Part shown: positions 21,510 through 32,449 of the stretch, piece by piece
How the letters are laid out: every line of letters begins with the position of its first letter
Position numbering within the stretch: the stretch's first letter is position 1
NCBI RefSeq assembly: GCF_014529535.1
Contig: NW_023503464.1
Location: 434,001-498,000 of the forward strand
Source of the DNA: Bradysia coprophila
Lineage: Eukaryota; Arthropoda; Insecta; Diptera; Sciaridae
DNA: 64,000 nucleotides
Direction of reading: 5' to 3'
Program-made: the position numbers and the translations under genes
The notes under the pieces: generated by a model
The model's input: only the letters and a program-made list of their open reading frames with translations
What the model was told of the DNA's origin: nothing
Database searches by the model: none

Positions 21510-22483
21510 TAGTACAATTTCATGTTACTTCAAAAATAAATGAATTTTCTTTTACCATTTGCTTCATTATTAGCGGTTCGTTTTGAAAACAAACATTTAA
21601 AGACAAAAAAAATCCGAAATTACGACAAAAATAATCACAAAAAATACTTAGAAAAATACACTCCAGCCAGAAACTAAACAGCACGTATACAACAACGAAC
21701 ATCAATCAGAAAAATTGTCACAGATGATGTTGCTTCTCTGTTATAATCTGGTAGCATCAATGCAACGCCATCTGTTTTCATTCTTCTGACTGCAATGCTT
21801 CTTCTGGTTCTGGGAGTTTCTTGCGTAATTGTGGCGGATAAATTAAATCGTATCTCTCTCTCTCTGTTTTATTTACTTTATTTTTAATAATAAAATGCGC
21901 GTTTTATATCACCAATGTCGACATGGTTGATGATTCCATTTAAAAAAAATCTTTTACGAACGTAGAACAACAAAAATCGTTTTTTCCTCGTCGGTCAAGA
22001 ATTTTTCTTTTTCTTAAAAAAAATCAAGAAAATTATAAATAGATCTTTGTGGTTGTAAAAATGGTTGGTGGTAATGGGGGTGGTTCTTTTTTTAATTGAT
22101 AAGATGTGGCACAATTGCGTCGAAATGAGCTGGAACGGTTTCAAGGACATCGGCCTCGCTACGTTCAGGTGAGCAGTTCTGTAAAGAGTAAAGTGGTGAA
22201 GTTGAAGTTGGTGTCTTAATGATGTATTGACGAAAAGTTTGTGTTTGAAAGACTCTCTAAATAGTTATTTATGACATCGGCCTGCGGCCTCGTGTCATAA
22301 TTACACGTTATAGAGTACTTCGCACCGAGATTCATACAACGTTTTATGCAACAGATGGATTTAAAGATCGCAGTTTTCTAAGATTATGATCTCGAGTTGC
22401 ATAAATACCTTTCACAGACGACTTTTTCATATGTTATCGACAGTGATACGTTTAGATACTTTACTGATGGTTCTTTTCCGCAC

Positions 22484-22565
22484 TAGTGCGCCTTTCCTGC
22501 TTTTAGTGTGTGAAAAATCTTTCCTGCGTTTAGTGGGTGAAAAACCTCTCTTCCTTTTAGTGCTA
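22484..22565. repeat. Short tandem repeat, 'tttcctgcttttagtg.gtgaaaaa' unit
   Basis: About three units of 29 bp. The same vocabulary ('cctgcactagtgcgtgaaaaa') returns as a second array at 22905-23060, on the other side of the 20-bp minisatellite. Confidence 0.7.
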
Positions 22566-22745
22566 AGAAGACGATAATGTCACCGAGAAGAAGATAATAT
22601 TGTCGAGAAGACGATTATATCGCCGAGAAGACGATAATATCGCCGATAAGACGATAATATCGCCGATAAGACGATAATATCGTCAAGAAGACGATAATAT
22701 CGCAGAGAAGACGATAATATCGCAGAGAAGACGATAATATTGTAC
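22563..22745. repeat. 20-bp minisatellite, consensus GAGAAGACGATAATATCGCC
   Basis: About nine head-to-tail copies. Variation is concentrated in the last four bases and at the g/t of 'gagaag'/'gataag'. Each unit contains the near-palindrome 'cgataatatcg'. Confidence 0.92.
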
Positions 22746-22904
22746 TGAAATGATCAACCTAGAAGTTAATGTCACTAAAAAGTTTTGTGCCTTTATATGT
22801 CTAATATTATCACCCAGAATATAATATTTTATCACCCAGTATCTTCCAGACGATATCATCATACGAGTCGTTATTGATCGTGTAGAAATGTCCCGTCTTC
22901 ATGA

Positions 22905-23060
22905 AAAATCTTTCCTGCACTAGTGCATCGAAAACCATTCCTGCACTAGTGCGTGAAAAACTTTGCCAGCACTAGTGGATCAAAAGCCTTTGCTACACTA
23001 ATGTATGAAACCTCGACTGCGGCTAGTACTGAAAGCCTCTCATTCGCTAAAAAGCCTTTC
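22905..23060. repeat. Degenerate tandem repeat, about 29 bp unit with ACTAGTGC core
   Basis: Units such as 'tttcctgcactagtgcatcg', 'cattcctgcactagtgcgtg' and 'ttgccagcactagtggatca' are each followed by 'aaaa.cc'. There are about six units, decaying to the right. Confidence 0.75.
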
Positions 23061-23278
23061 AGCATGCCTTTGACTATTGACTGTTTTTGGGAAAACAATT
23101 TTTTGTGTGAAAATTAAGGAAAATTCAAGAAAGTTTGAAGATTGTTTTTCCAAACATAGTTCGTGGGCCGTACGCTGTTTTATTGAATTTGCTGACTCCC
23201 CCTCCCACTATGTCAAAATTGATCCAAATTTGCTCGAACCGTTACATTTTCTCTAACATGAGCGAGTTTCCTTCCCAC

Positions 23279-25584
23279 TTAATGACGTAATTTGTGTACG
23301 AGGCCAATGGCTATCAGTAAACTTGTTGGTAAAAGAATTACCTTTGGCTGTTGTCGAAACGTATCCACACATTTCACTTGCAACGGTATTGTTTCCACTT
23401 GAAATTCATAGCCATAGGACCGCACGGCTAGCAGCGTATGCAACGGTACATTTATGTATGGAACTTCCTCAGGCGTCGATCCCATAAAGTAGGCCATGAT
23501 ACATCTGAGCACCGCCTGATGAGATACAACCAGAACATCTGTCTTTGGAAGTAGGGCCTGTACGATGCTGTCAACGCGTTGTAAAAGATCTAGATAGGAT
23601 TCGCCATGCGGATATCGATACTTCAATTTGTCTTGGTCGCGCCAGGCAAACTCTTGCGGAAATCGTTCGTGAATCTCTTCGTACGTTAAGCCTTCACAGA
23701 TTCCAGCGTTGATTTCGTTCAAATCTCTGATGGCTGCTCGGGGTCCGGGAATTTTTTCGACCGTGTGAATGGTTCTGCAGAGTTCTGATGTCCAGATCTG
23801 TATTTCGAGGAACGGTTAAAGCACTCGATAAAGACCCAGCAATTTGAATTTAAACTCACCAACTTTGGAGGAATAGCTCCGGAACTCGTTCCACCAGTCA
23901 AATATTTCGTCAAAAGGTCAGCATAACTTCTGCCTCTCGACGAAAGATCTGCGTCGCCACCGATGCGACCCAGCACATTATACTCGGATTCACCGTGGCG
24001 AGTAAAGTAGTACAATTGATGCTTAATAACTGGCATGGACAACACTCCCAAAATCATTGTCTGCAGATATCCCTGAACTCCGCGTGCTGTCACCGAATGT
24101 ACTAGTGGATTTTCCGAATTTGTTATCGTGATCATGGGTCCTTCGATGGCCGGTTTGCATATTTCGTATTGATCGCTGCAATGGACCAACTTGTCCCGAA
24201 AGATCTGCACCCAATCCATTGTGCTGTCCAAATTCTTATAGAAAAGGGCCGTTTCGCGGATATTGTCTTCAAGGCTTTTCTCGTCACAGTCGAACTCGAC
24301 GAACAGATGGTGGAATATTTTTTCGTTGCAAAACGTTGTTAGGAATTGACGTGTTTGACGCGTCAAATGCATCCCGTCGACGATCTGTGGATGAAATTAT
24401 GGGTTCATTAATCGAACAACGCAAATTGCTAGCCGTGACAAAAGGTGCGATTTTGTTAGATTTTTAGACTAATTCTCAAGAGTAGTTGAATTAGTAGCCT
24501 AACTTCTATCCTAACCTATGGTCATATGTACTATTCAAAAACATATGATGCCTGTCCTGTCGGCCTGACCGACTTAATATTATATAGAATGTTACTTACG
24601 GCAACATTATTACCACTTTGGAACCAATTCATAATCTCGGTTAACGTATCTGTCTTGGCGTTAACATCCACACGAATAACTGAAAATAAATCATAAAAAA
24701 TCACTATTATGTCGTGTCGGAGCGGCAGACGAATCTGCAAATGACTATTTTCATGACTAATCAACTCGAGGCGAAGTCGAGATTAACACCACATCGTTTG
24801 CTCAAAATTTTAGTTTAGGCACCAGTTAGGAACAAGTTAGAATTTTATGTAATTTTATCACACTCCTGTTGCTCATTACAAACGTCAATTTTACGCACTA
24901 GTGCGTAATGTAAGTACATTATGCAACTCAGCATCATAAAGGTAAATTTTCTAAATTTTATGAATCACGGTGCAAAGTACTTTAGGCACTCAATGTCATG
25001 TCATAAATAACCATTTACGCACTACACTGACCACACTACGTAAAACGCATTTACATAAAATCTTGTTCCCAACTTGTGTCTAAACTCTAATTTTGCATAT
25101 GCGATGTGTTGTCGACCGCAGGCTCAAGTTCAACCAGACTCGCTGAGCTTTGCTTGCAGTTCCAACACATGCAAAATAAGCATGGTAGAAGCTCACTTTT
25201 TGGATTTACAAACCTTTTGGGTACTCCCCTCTCCACGTTAAGTGGCGAGCGATTCGTTTGGCTGCCATCGATTTGCCACGGCATGGCAGTCCAACAATGG
25301 TCACAACAAGGGGTGCTTTTAGTGGACATGGTGTTATTGTGTGCGATGGTTCATTTGAATCTGAAAATAAATCAGAAAGAAAATGGTCAGAGATTATATA
25401 CTCAATTGGTGGTTCTTTACCGCCCTAGTGCGTGAAAAAGAGCTTTTCGCACTACTTTCAATAAATGTGAGAAGAGTCCCTGATTGAGTGGGAAATTTAG
25501 TTTGTTTTTGTATTGAGGTGGATTGATCTTCTTACCAGAGGGTGCGGCTGATTTTTTGGTTACTTTACGCTGAATAAAAACCAT
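23279..25584 (-). CDS. Divergent 6-phosphofructo-2-kinase/fructose-2,6-bisphosphatase with shortened kinase domain
   Basis: Bifunctional cytosolic enzyme setting fructose-2,6-bisphosphate levels, and so glycolytic flux. Minus-strand exons: 25584-25536, 25360-25214, 24679-24600, 24384-23860 and 23797-23279, phases consistent, 439 residues. The start ATG at 25584 gives 'MVFIQRKVTKKSAAPS'. The kinase half has Walker A 'GLPCRGKS' and 'RHLTWRGEYPK'; a Walker-B-like aspartate is in 'VAIVDGMHLTRQTRQF', where the family has FDATNTTRERR. About 58 residues separate the two, against about 90 usually, so the part normally holding YNFFRPDNEEA and the following helix is missing. The phosphatase half is complete: 'YYFTRHGESEYNVLGRIGGD' (phospho-histidine RHG), 'LNEINAGICEGLTYEEI', 'YRYPHGESYLDLLQR' and 'VVSHQAVLRC' (second histidine). 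A possible donor at 'cagccaaag|gtaatt' (near 23340) could give an alternative C-terminus. It may be mainly a phosphatase; that is inference. Confidence 0.88.
24813..25085. mobile_element. MITE inside PFKFB intron 2
   Basis: The left end 'gtttaggcaccagttaggaa', continuing 'caagttagaattttatgtaa', matches the complement of the right end, 'ttacataaaatcttgttccc', then 'aacttgtgtctaaac'. It occupies most of the intron between the exons that flank the missing kinase segment. Confidence 0.8.
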
Positions 25585-26605
25585 AATCAATGGAATGGAA
25601 GTGGTGATAGAGAAAATTATTTTCGCTGATGCTCAAATGATGTACAAATTGTTCAAACGTTCAATCGAAACTGAATCAAAATTCTAGAAAGCTTCCTTGA
25701 ATCAACACGATTCTATATTTAGCATGAAGCGACAAGCGCATTTAAAATAAATTTAAAAAAAGTTGAAAGCGATGAACTTTCACCCTGTACCCGAAAAGTG
25801 TTTACATTCTCGCTTAGAAAAACTAAAACTAGCGAAAATTTACAATTTAATAAATTGATTCTCTAACAGCAGCCGAGCATAATGTAAACATATAATGGCT
25901 GGGAGCATAGCAGATGTTTGACTGCATTTCATTTTCGACCTTTCGATCATCTAATTTCATCCAATTCTATTATGTTATGACGAACGACGATTAATTAAAG
26001 TATCGAAATGTTTGGCAAGTGGTAATTAGTAAACAACATCAATGCCAATCCGTTAGAGGACTCTTTTTTCCGCAATGCAATGATGATGACGACAAACTTT
26101 TAATTGCAAACAATAAACCTTCACAGAGTGATTATGCTATGACAATAGAATTTCTATCTCATCGAATTGCTGTAGAGGAGGAAGATGCAAAATTAGATTA
26201 GACCAAAGAATATAATGACGTCACGTTGCTGCATTGTGAGCATCATGTGACCTCATACTATTACTTACGATTTTGACAAGAGTGAGATTTGTGTAACGAG
26301 TCGAAACCGAGCGAAATAATCAAACCAGTCAAAACAACTAATGCACACACAGTTACGTTTGTAATATATTGCAACCGTCCTACGTAATAGTACAATCTTG
26401 TACGAGGCAATATTATATACTCTACTGGCTCCCAAGCGTCTACGAGTTTGTTTGTTTCGCGATCAAACTAACAACCGTTTACTTTTACGGTCAATAGATT
26501 AAGATTGGCTCACCCAGTATGTGTTTACTACGAAGGTGGAAGCACGGGATTTCAGGAGGTTTTGAAAATTAGTTTTTTTCATGTTGAAGATGTTGCAGAT
26601 ATTGC
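25585..26605. other. Upstream of PFKFB; no gene seen
   Basis: This should hold the PFKFB promoter and 5' leader, but no clear TATA or initiator stands out. The ORF at 26019-26201 lacks known motifs. Confidence 0.4.
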
Positions 26606-26838
26606 CAAGGTTCTGAAAGAACAGGTTGAGACTACAACTATGAGTTGATCACGAAGGCGGTGACCCACAATTACGTCAACGGCTGCGAAGTTTATATGTA
26701 AAATGGAACTTAACAAAAACAAAATTCTGAATTTTCGAGAAAAACATTTCCTTCGAGTTGATTTCTCACACTATCTGTTTATAAAAGTTAGTGCCACCCG
26801 CCTCCGTGGTTGTCTTAACCTGTTCTTTTAGAACTTTG
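26606..26838. mobile_element. hAT-type MITE, family A, second full copy
   Basis: Ends 'caaggttctgaaagaacagg' and 'cctgttcttttagaactttg', flanked by the exact 8-bp duplication GATATTGC (26598-26605 and 26839-26846). The interior is alignable with 9551-9795, including 'ttgatcacgaaggcggtgac', which lies in opposite orientation relative to that copy. Confidence 0.93.
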
Positions 26839-27011
26839 GATATTGCAGTGCCAAATGGTGTCCAAGGTCCTAAATTCGTGCAAGGTGAAGTCCCTTTTGA
26901 TCTACATAACCTTCCTATAAAAACCGTGAATTTGATAAACAAAAATCAAAACCTCGGAGGCGATCCACTTGTCAAACGGTCACTACATGAACAAATTTCT
27001 TAATCTATTTC

Positions 27012-27250
27012 AGGTTCGACCCGAACGTAAAACTGATACAAAAATCTTCGATTTCGGACTCAACCCGAACCGATCCGAGTCAGACTAGGTTCGACCTGAA
27101 ATCTGAAATTTTTAGTTTTTATCAAGTCGGGTTCGGGTAGCCCAAAATTGTTACACTAGTGAAGTCACAGATTTTCACGAAAATCTTCGGGCTACCGTCA
27201 GGTTCCAATACAGAGGTCGGGTCAAAGCTGAAAGTGAAATTAGTTTCCGA
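27012..27250. repeat. Dispersed CCTGAA/AACCCGAACC-rich repeat
   Basis: 'caggttcgacccgaac', 'caacccgaaccgatccgag', 'gtcgggttcgggtagccc' and 'aaatcttcgggctacc'. It is the same family as 13070-13440 and 54930-55180. Confidence 0.6.
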
Positions 27251-27829
27251 CCATTATAAAACGTGATAGAGCTAATGGATAGATCTGGTTTTTGGCATAT
27301 AAATAGATTGAAGATACTGAAATTCGCTTGGTAAAATTTACTTGACGAAAGTTTAAGATTTGCTTTTAATAAGACCTTCGTTCAATCGTTGAGACTAATA
27401 TAGTTGAAATTTCCGCTGTTACTGTGAGCATCTATTCAGATTCAGAATACAATTGAAATAAATTACAGTCAACCGATTTAGTGAATCCATTCACATCTCT
27501 CTTCTATCATCAGCAATACCACTAAACCACTAAAAGCTTTGAGAAAATAATCATCAGTCGAAGAGACAATGAAACTCTTAGAAAAAAAATTCTCTCTCTC
27601 TGTTCGTATCCATAAAATACCAAAGTAAAAAAAACGGAATCTCGCGTTGATATAAAAAAGAACATTCTCCTCAAAAGCTCGATACGAAAACAGAAAAAAC
27701 ATACAAACGATAAACACAGTCAATATGTGTGCACACACAGCCTACAACATTTTATTCGGTGTGTACGGTGTGTACAAAACATGTCTAAATAAAACAAACT
27801 CACAGTCGAGCGGTGGATTTGTATACGGA

Positions 27830-28461
27830 AAGTTTCAGTCTCATTTTGCCGTTCATCAAGTGTAAACGTGTGTTGCGACTACTCTATATTTGGTAAAAGT
27901 TGTGATCTGAATCAAATAAAAACATTTTTTCGTCGTCATTATCTACAAGTCATAAATTGCTGATAAAGAGAAAAAAAAAGACTTCAGACAACCAGCGAAA
28001 AATATTCCAAAAATTATAATCAAAGAATTGAAGACAATAATTGTGCAAAACGAAACAATTTGCCGTGGTTGTAACGATTGAGATTTGATTGCACCAATAA
28101 TTCAATTTGACTTGAGTGAACAAAAATAAAAGTTTTTTTTACGGGGAAAAAGTGATAAAAAATTTCGAGTTGAGTTTCTCGTTGCATTCAATAAAAAAAT
28201 TAATTTTCAATTTATAAATCTTAAGTTGACAAAGTGAGTAATTTACCATACCGCTAAACATATAAGACACAACACGATCAGACATACTATAATACACACC
28301 AGAGGTATCGAAAGAAAAATATTTTAATAAAAAAAATCACAAAAATTTTCATCGATTCTCGAATTGAAATTCATTCATATTCCAACGTATCAAGTGGATT
28401 TTGTTGTACACAGCCGTTTTGAATCCGAAAATTACGCTCATCAATAAGCTGAAATCAAACA
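27830..28461 (+). other. Possible non-coding first exon with insect-type initiator (tentative)
   Basis: 'gtttcagtctcattttgcc' near 27836 contains the insect initiator TCAGTC, with 'aaacg' about 28 bases downstream where a DPE would lie. A long ATG-poor, AT-rich stretch follows, ending in 'gaaatcaaacag|gtagaaag', a plausible donor at 28462. The next good acceptor before a coding exon on this strand that I can recognise is the GH27 exon at 56898. A 28-kb intron would then be required. This is a guess from pattern only. Confidence 0.2.
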
Positions 28462-28766
28462 GGTAGAAAGTTGTTTAATTCCATTATATATTAATGAAAC
28501 AGAATCTGCAAGTTCACTAAACGTTTCAATAAGAAGAAACCGCACAGTCCTCTTTATCACCATGTCCATATTGTTCCATTACATTATTTAAAAAAAAAAA
28601 AACGAAAAACGAAAAACCGTTCACATCGTCGATGTAAACGTATACAATACAATTAACTCAAATGGAAATGGTTTTATTTTCGGACAAATGATATCAGGCT
28701 GATAAGTACGTAGAATGTGTAATAGCCCGACTCACGTTAATAGTACATTACTATGCAAGGGAAGTA

Positions 28767-28854
28767 AAGTGATATCTCGTATCCAGATGAGAAAAAGTAT
28801 CCGAGGGCGGCAGCCCGAGGTACTTTTACTCATCGTGATACGAGATATCACTTT
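28767..28854. repeat. Short hairpin repeat
   Basis: 'aaagtgatatctcgtatcc' with complement 'gatacgagatatcacttt', plus 'gatgagaaaaagta' with 'tacttttactcatc'. The loop is 'tccgagggcggcagcccgag', itself partly self-complementary. Confidence 0.75.
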
Positions 28855-29042
28855 ATTTTCCGTGTGTAGTACGACGTTTTACTATGCGAGTGATGTAAAG
28901 GTTATTGCCTATACATGTAATAGCCTTATTACATGCACCAGCATAGTAAAAGAATTTTTTTAAGAATTTCCGGAGGGATTAAGTTTCCCTTACTGATACT
29001 AGAAAATCCTCTAGAGCTTTAAAAGTCACCGTTGGTGCCAGT

Positions 29043-29157
29043 CAATTAAAGTGTTTCCAGTATTCCGGTTTATGAACTTTTTGGCGCAAAATTTGAATCC
29101 GACTTATCGAATTCAAATTTTGCGCCCAAATATCATAAACTGGGAATCACTTAATTG
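29043..29157. repeat. Hairpin repeat, relative of 17694-17815
   Basis: The outer arms 'caattaaagtgtttccagt' and 'actgggaatcacttaattg' pair, as do the inner arms 'ggcgcaaaatttgaat' and 'attcaaattttgcgcc'. Confidence 0.8.
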
Positions 29158-29230
29158 CCTAGGTACGTCGATGACATTTCAAACTCTCTGATAAATCTAA
29201 AATTGTGTTTTCTTAAAACACATTCAAAAT

Positions 29231-29405
29231 AATTGCGGCTTGCCAACTTTCGGCACCCTGGACTTTACTTAAATAGTCGTGGTATGTCTCGAAATAAATT
29301 TCAAAAAATCTAGAATTCAGTTTTGGATTTTTAGAAATTTATTTGGAGGCATTCATCGACTATTTAAGTAAAGTCCAGGGTGCCGAAAGTTGGCAAGCCG
29401 CAATT
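29231..29405. repeat. Perfect 49-bp inverted repeat
   Basis: 29231-29279 begins 'aattgcggcttgccaacttt' and is the exact reverse complement of 29357-29405. The 77-bp spacer contains further weak pairing ('gaaataaatttc' with 'gaaatttattt'). An identity of 49/49 in non-coding DNA indicates recent origin or conversion. The ORF through it is an artefact of the repeat. Confidence 0.92.
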
Positions 29406-29894
29406 AATTTCAATGTGTTAAGTATGGTTTCCACTCAACAAAAAGTACTCAGTGTGAGAGCCGTGTCAACCTGGTCAAATTACCATAGCAAAATTTCCAT
29501 ACGTTTCTATGCGTTTTCATGTAAACTTCGATTACGTTGACTCAGAAACAATTTCTTTTTGACAATTATGATGTTCTCTCGAATCAGCAACAGCTGAATA
29601 TCTCCAGCTGGTCGACCAAGACAATACCCTTGTATTGAAAACAATTCAAAGGCAAGCTACATACAGTGCATACATATGTTGAGATGGACTGCAGTAACCT
29701 CGTTCTTTAGAATGTATTTTGATCGCATATTATACAAGTAGAGTGTGTTTGTTGATCAGCTGGTAAAGTTCAGCTGTTGCTGATTCGGCACAAGCTTCTA
29801 GTTTAGTTAGTGTATCGGATAGAGAAACGAAATCGACATTTCTCCCTAACTTCTGATGAAACAGATTTTTTTCATGCCTTGGGCATAAATTACG

Positions 29895-30060
29895 GAATTT
29901 TTCTCGTAAATTAGGCCCTCAGTATGAAAAGTTGTATACGTATCTGTTGTGGACGGTTTATTTTAGGCATTTTCGCTTGTCGCCCTCACTTCGTTCGGGA
30001 TACAACTCGCGAAATTGCCTAAAATATACCGTCCACAACAGATACGTAAATAACTATTTA
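29895..30060. repeat. Inverted repeat with TACGTATCTGTTGTGGACGG arms
   Basis: The left arm 'tacgtatctgttgtggacgg', continuing 'tttattttaggca', is complemented by 'tgcctaaaatataccgtcca' and 'caacagatacgta'. It is related to 20515-20590. Confidence 0.8.
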
Positions 30061-31312
30061 ACGTGAGTACGGCTAATGTACAAATAATACGAAAACTCTG
30101 ACCATAAACACTCTGTACAACACGAACAATTTATTCGTTTCGATTTTGTGTCTCAGGGATTTTGTGTATTTGTAATTTTTTGATAAAACAAATTTGTGTG
30201 TTCTAGGCGTACAATTTTGAAATGTGGGTGTGTTTTTTGTGGTAAATTCAATGATTAAATACAAGAAGTCGTTCCGACTGTTGTTGTTAGAAGATAGAGA
30301 ATATTGAAAAAAAATCCAACAACGACACCGTTAAGACCTTAACATTTATACAAAATTCTCGTTTTACCTGCACTGTAATACTGAAAAGCGCAAAGAACTC
30401 GGTTCTCTATAATTTGAAAAAACATTTCTGATCGATTGACGTTCTGTTTAAGGAAACACGATGTAATCAATTTTCCGAAACGAAATTTAAATTCAGTTTA
30501 ATTGCTCGAAACGCTGTTCATTAGATTTTAACATTATCTCGTCAAGATATCGTTCACCTCGACTTCGATTTACTGGCATCCTTGAAGAATGGAGTTTGTT
30601 TTACAGATTTTATTCGACTGATTTAGAAACATGAATGTGATGCACTCCAAACAGCTGTTCAAATATTCCATTATCGATACGACTCTGTCATCAATCGCCA
30701 CATGATTATTACAAAAATAGTTTTTTTTAGAGGATTGATTATTCACTGCACGGAATACATTTCTTTATTCGGATGTTGTTACCACATTTCATTAAGTCAT
30801 GCTCGCACTTTTAATCATCAATAACTTCCCATAGACATCAGCGATTAGAGTTTCACCATTAGAGGTATAGTGCGATATAGATTGCTTAATGACTATTTTA
30901 TGTGTGCAGTCACAGTCGCAGTTGGAGCTCCCGATCTTATTAGCTTCTGGTTTAAAGGTTTCGATATTTTAGGCTTTAACTATAATATATTTCACAGCCA
31001 AAAGTCGAACATTTTGACGATACTCATCAATCAGTGTAGCAAAATACCGTTATAGACTTTCCTAGGGTCGAAAGTAGCTTATTACATCACTACATCACTA
31101 GGGAAAAAAAGCTTTGACGAGGGATAAAAAATCGAAAAGTCCAGTTTTCATTTGAATTTTGTTGCTTCGAGACGCAGCAGAGGTGGACAAACACACGAAA
31201 GCGAGACTTTCCACTTTCAAGCAATTTCGGTATACCGAGTTGTGTAATGGATACGTAATGGGCGTCGAAAATAGTCTTGAAAAATGAAAAGTACGGTTTT
31301 CGACACATGTTT
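30061..31312. other. AT-rich intergenic sequence, nothing recognised
   Basis: No known protein motif, RNA gene or strong repeat is seen. The minus-strand ORFs at 31090-31316 have no recognised domain. Confidence 0.4.
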
Positions 31313-31510
31313 TCACAATGCAGGTGAGGAAATGGTCATTTTAACACCTCAACGTAAGCCTCTGATGTCTTTGTTGTGCAAAATTAAAACTTAGTAAAAA
31401 AGTAGGAAAATCAATTTTTAGGGTGACTCTGGGCTAAAACAAAATCCTCGAAATGAAATTTTCAACTTTATTTACCAGGTTAACAAATAACTATTTCTGT
31501 TGAGAAGTAA
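31313..31510. repeat. Dispersed repeat ending GGTTAACAAATAACTATTT, copy 1
   Basis: Starts 'caggtgaggaaatggtcatt' and ends 'aaatgaaattttcaacttta' then 'accaggttaacaaataacta'. The same plan is seen at 32450-32700 and 32760-33030. Confidence 0.6.
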
Positions 31511-31689
31511 AACTATTGAAAACAGCTGATTTTACGTTGAAAAGACACAGTAGATGTCAATGTAGGTAGAATTACGCATCATGCTGGGACAGAGCTTGGT
31601 TTAAAGGTTCAATATCAGTTGATTCAAACGTTTAGAACTCATCGTCGATTGTTTCATGCCAAATCTTAATTTGTTTGTGTGTTTGTGTC

Positions 31690-31768
31690 ACACAAATTCT
31701 GTATCATATAGAACACTTAGCAGAGTTCATTGTCATTTTCATGCGTCATTATTGTCAATAACAGATGA
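31690..31768 (+). mobile_element. TTAA-MITE family, partial copy
   Basis: 'gtatcatatagaacacttag', then 'cagagttcattgtcatttt', then 'caataacagatga'. This corresponds to the TATA-to-palindrome half of the family described at 55576-55791. Confidence 0.55.
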
Positions 31769-32064
31769 TCAACGTTATACGTTGACACTACGAAATGCTT
31801 ACGCATTGACAGCCACTTGTCTTACCTGCCGGACAAGGTTCACAAACTTTTTATTTATTCAAAAATGAGTGTTTCGCGAAAAAAAAGTTTTTTCAATGTA
31901 AGTCTTTCAGTTCAGAAATTTTCTTATGCGGACAACCAACATTATTATAATTCGCTCGAAATATAGTAGGTTAAAGTGCATAGCCTCGGAGGTATACAGC
32001 GATTCTCAATCGTATTAGGAAAATGCAGAAATAAAAGTGTTAGCCACATGCAGCATAGTGCTGC

Positions 32065-32092
32065 AACACACACACACACACACAAACAGTTT
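32065..32092 (+). repeat. (CA)n microsatellite
   Basis: 'acacacacacacacacacac', about eleven dinucleotides. Confidence 0.9.
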
Positions 32093-32449
32093 CGGTTTCT
32101 TTCTTTCTTTCCATTTATAATAAATCATTACGTGAATAACGTGACTGCTCTTATTATCGATGAAGTAATAATATTCATCGATTGTTTTATCCATTCGGTT
32201 TAGAATACATGCGGAACGAGACCGAAAACCTTATTTTTTTGGTGTGCGAGATCACAAAAATGTATATCGAAATGTGAACATCACGACTTTGCTGATGGAA
32301 GCGTATAATAGCGCGATTTTATGTAGCAAAAAATATAATTTCAAATTGAAATTGAAACTTTGAAATGACGTTGTCATCCAGTCCAAATAAAGAACTGGAT
32401 TCAATGGATTCTATCAGTTACATGTGACGATACATAATGATTTATCACA

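Noticed and set aside
22563..22745. Possible CRISPR-like array
   Set aside because: The 20-bp units are contiguous without spacers and the DNA is eukaryotic; it is a minisatellite.
25087..25213. Extra PFKFB exon just downstream of the Walker A exon
   Set aside because: Translations in all three frames of this stretch show no PFKFB motif, and no acceptor/donor pair fits the phase of the neighbouring exons.
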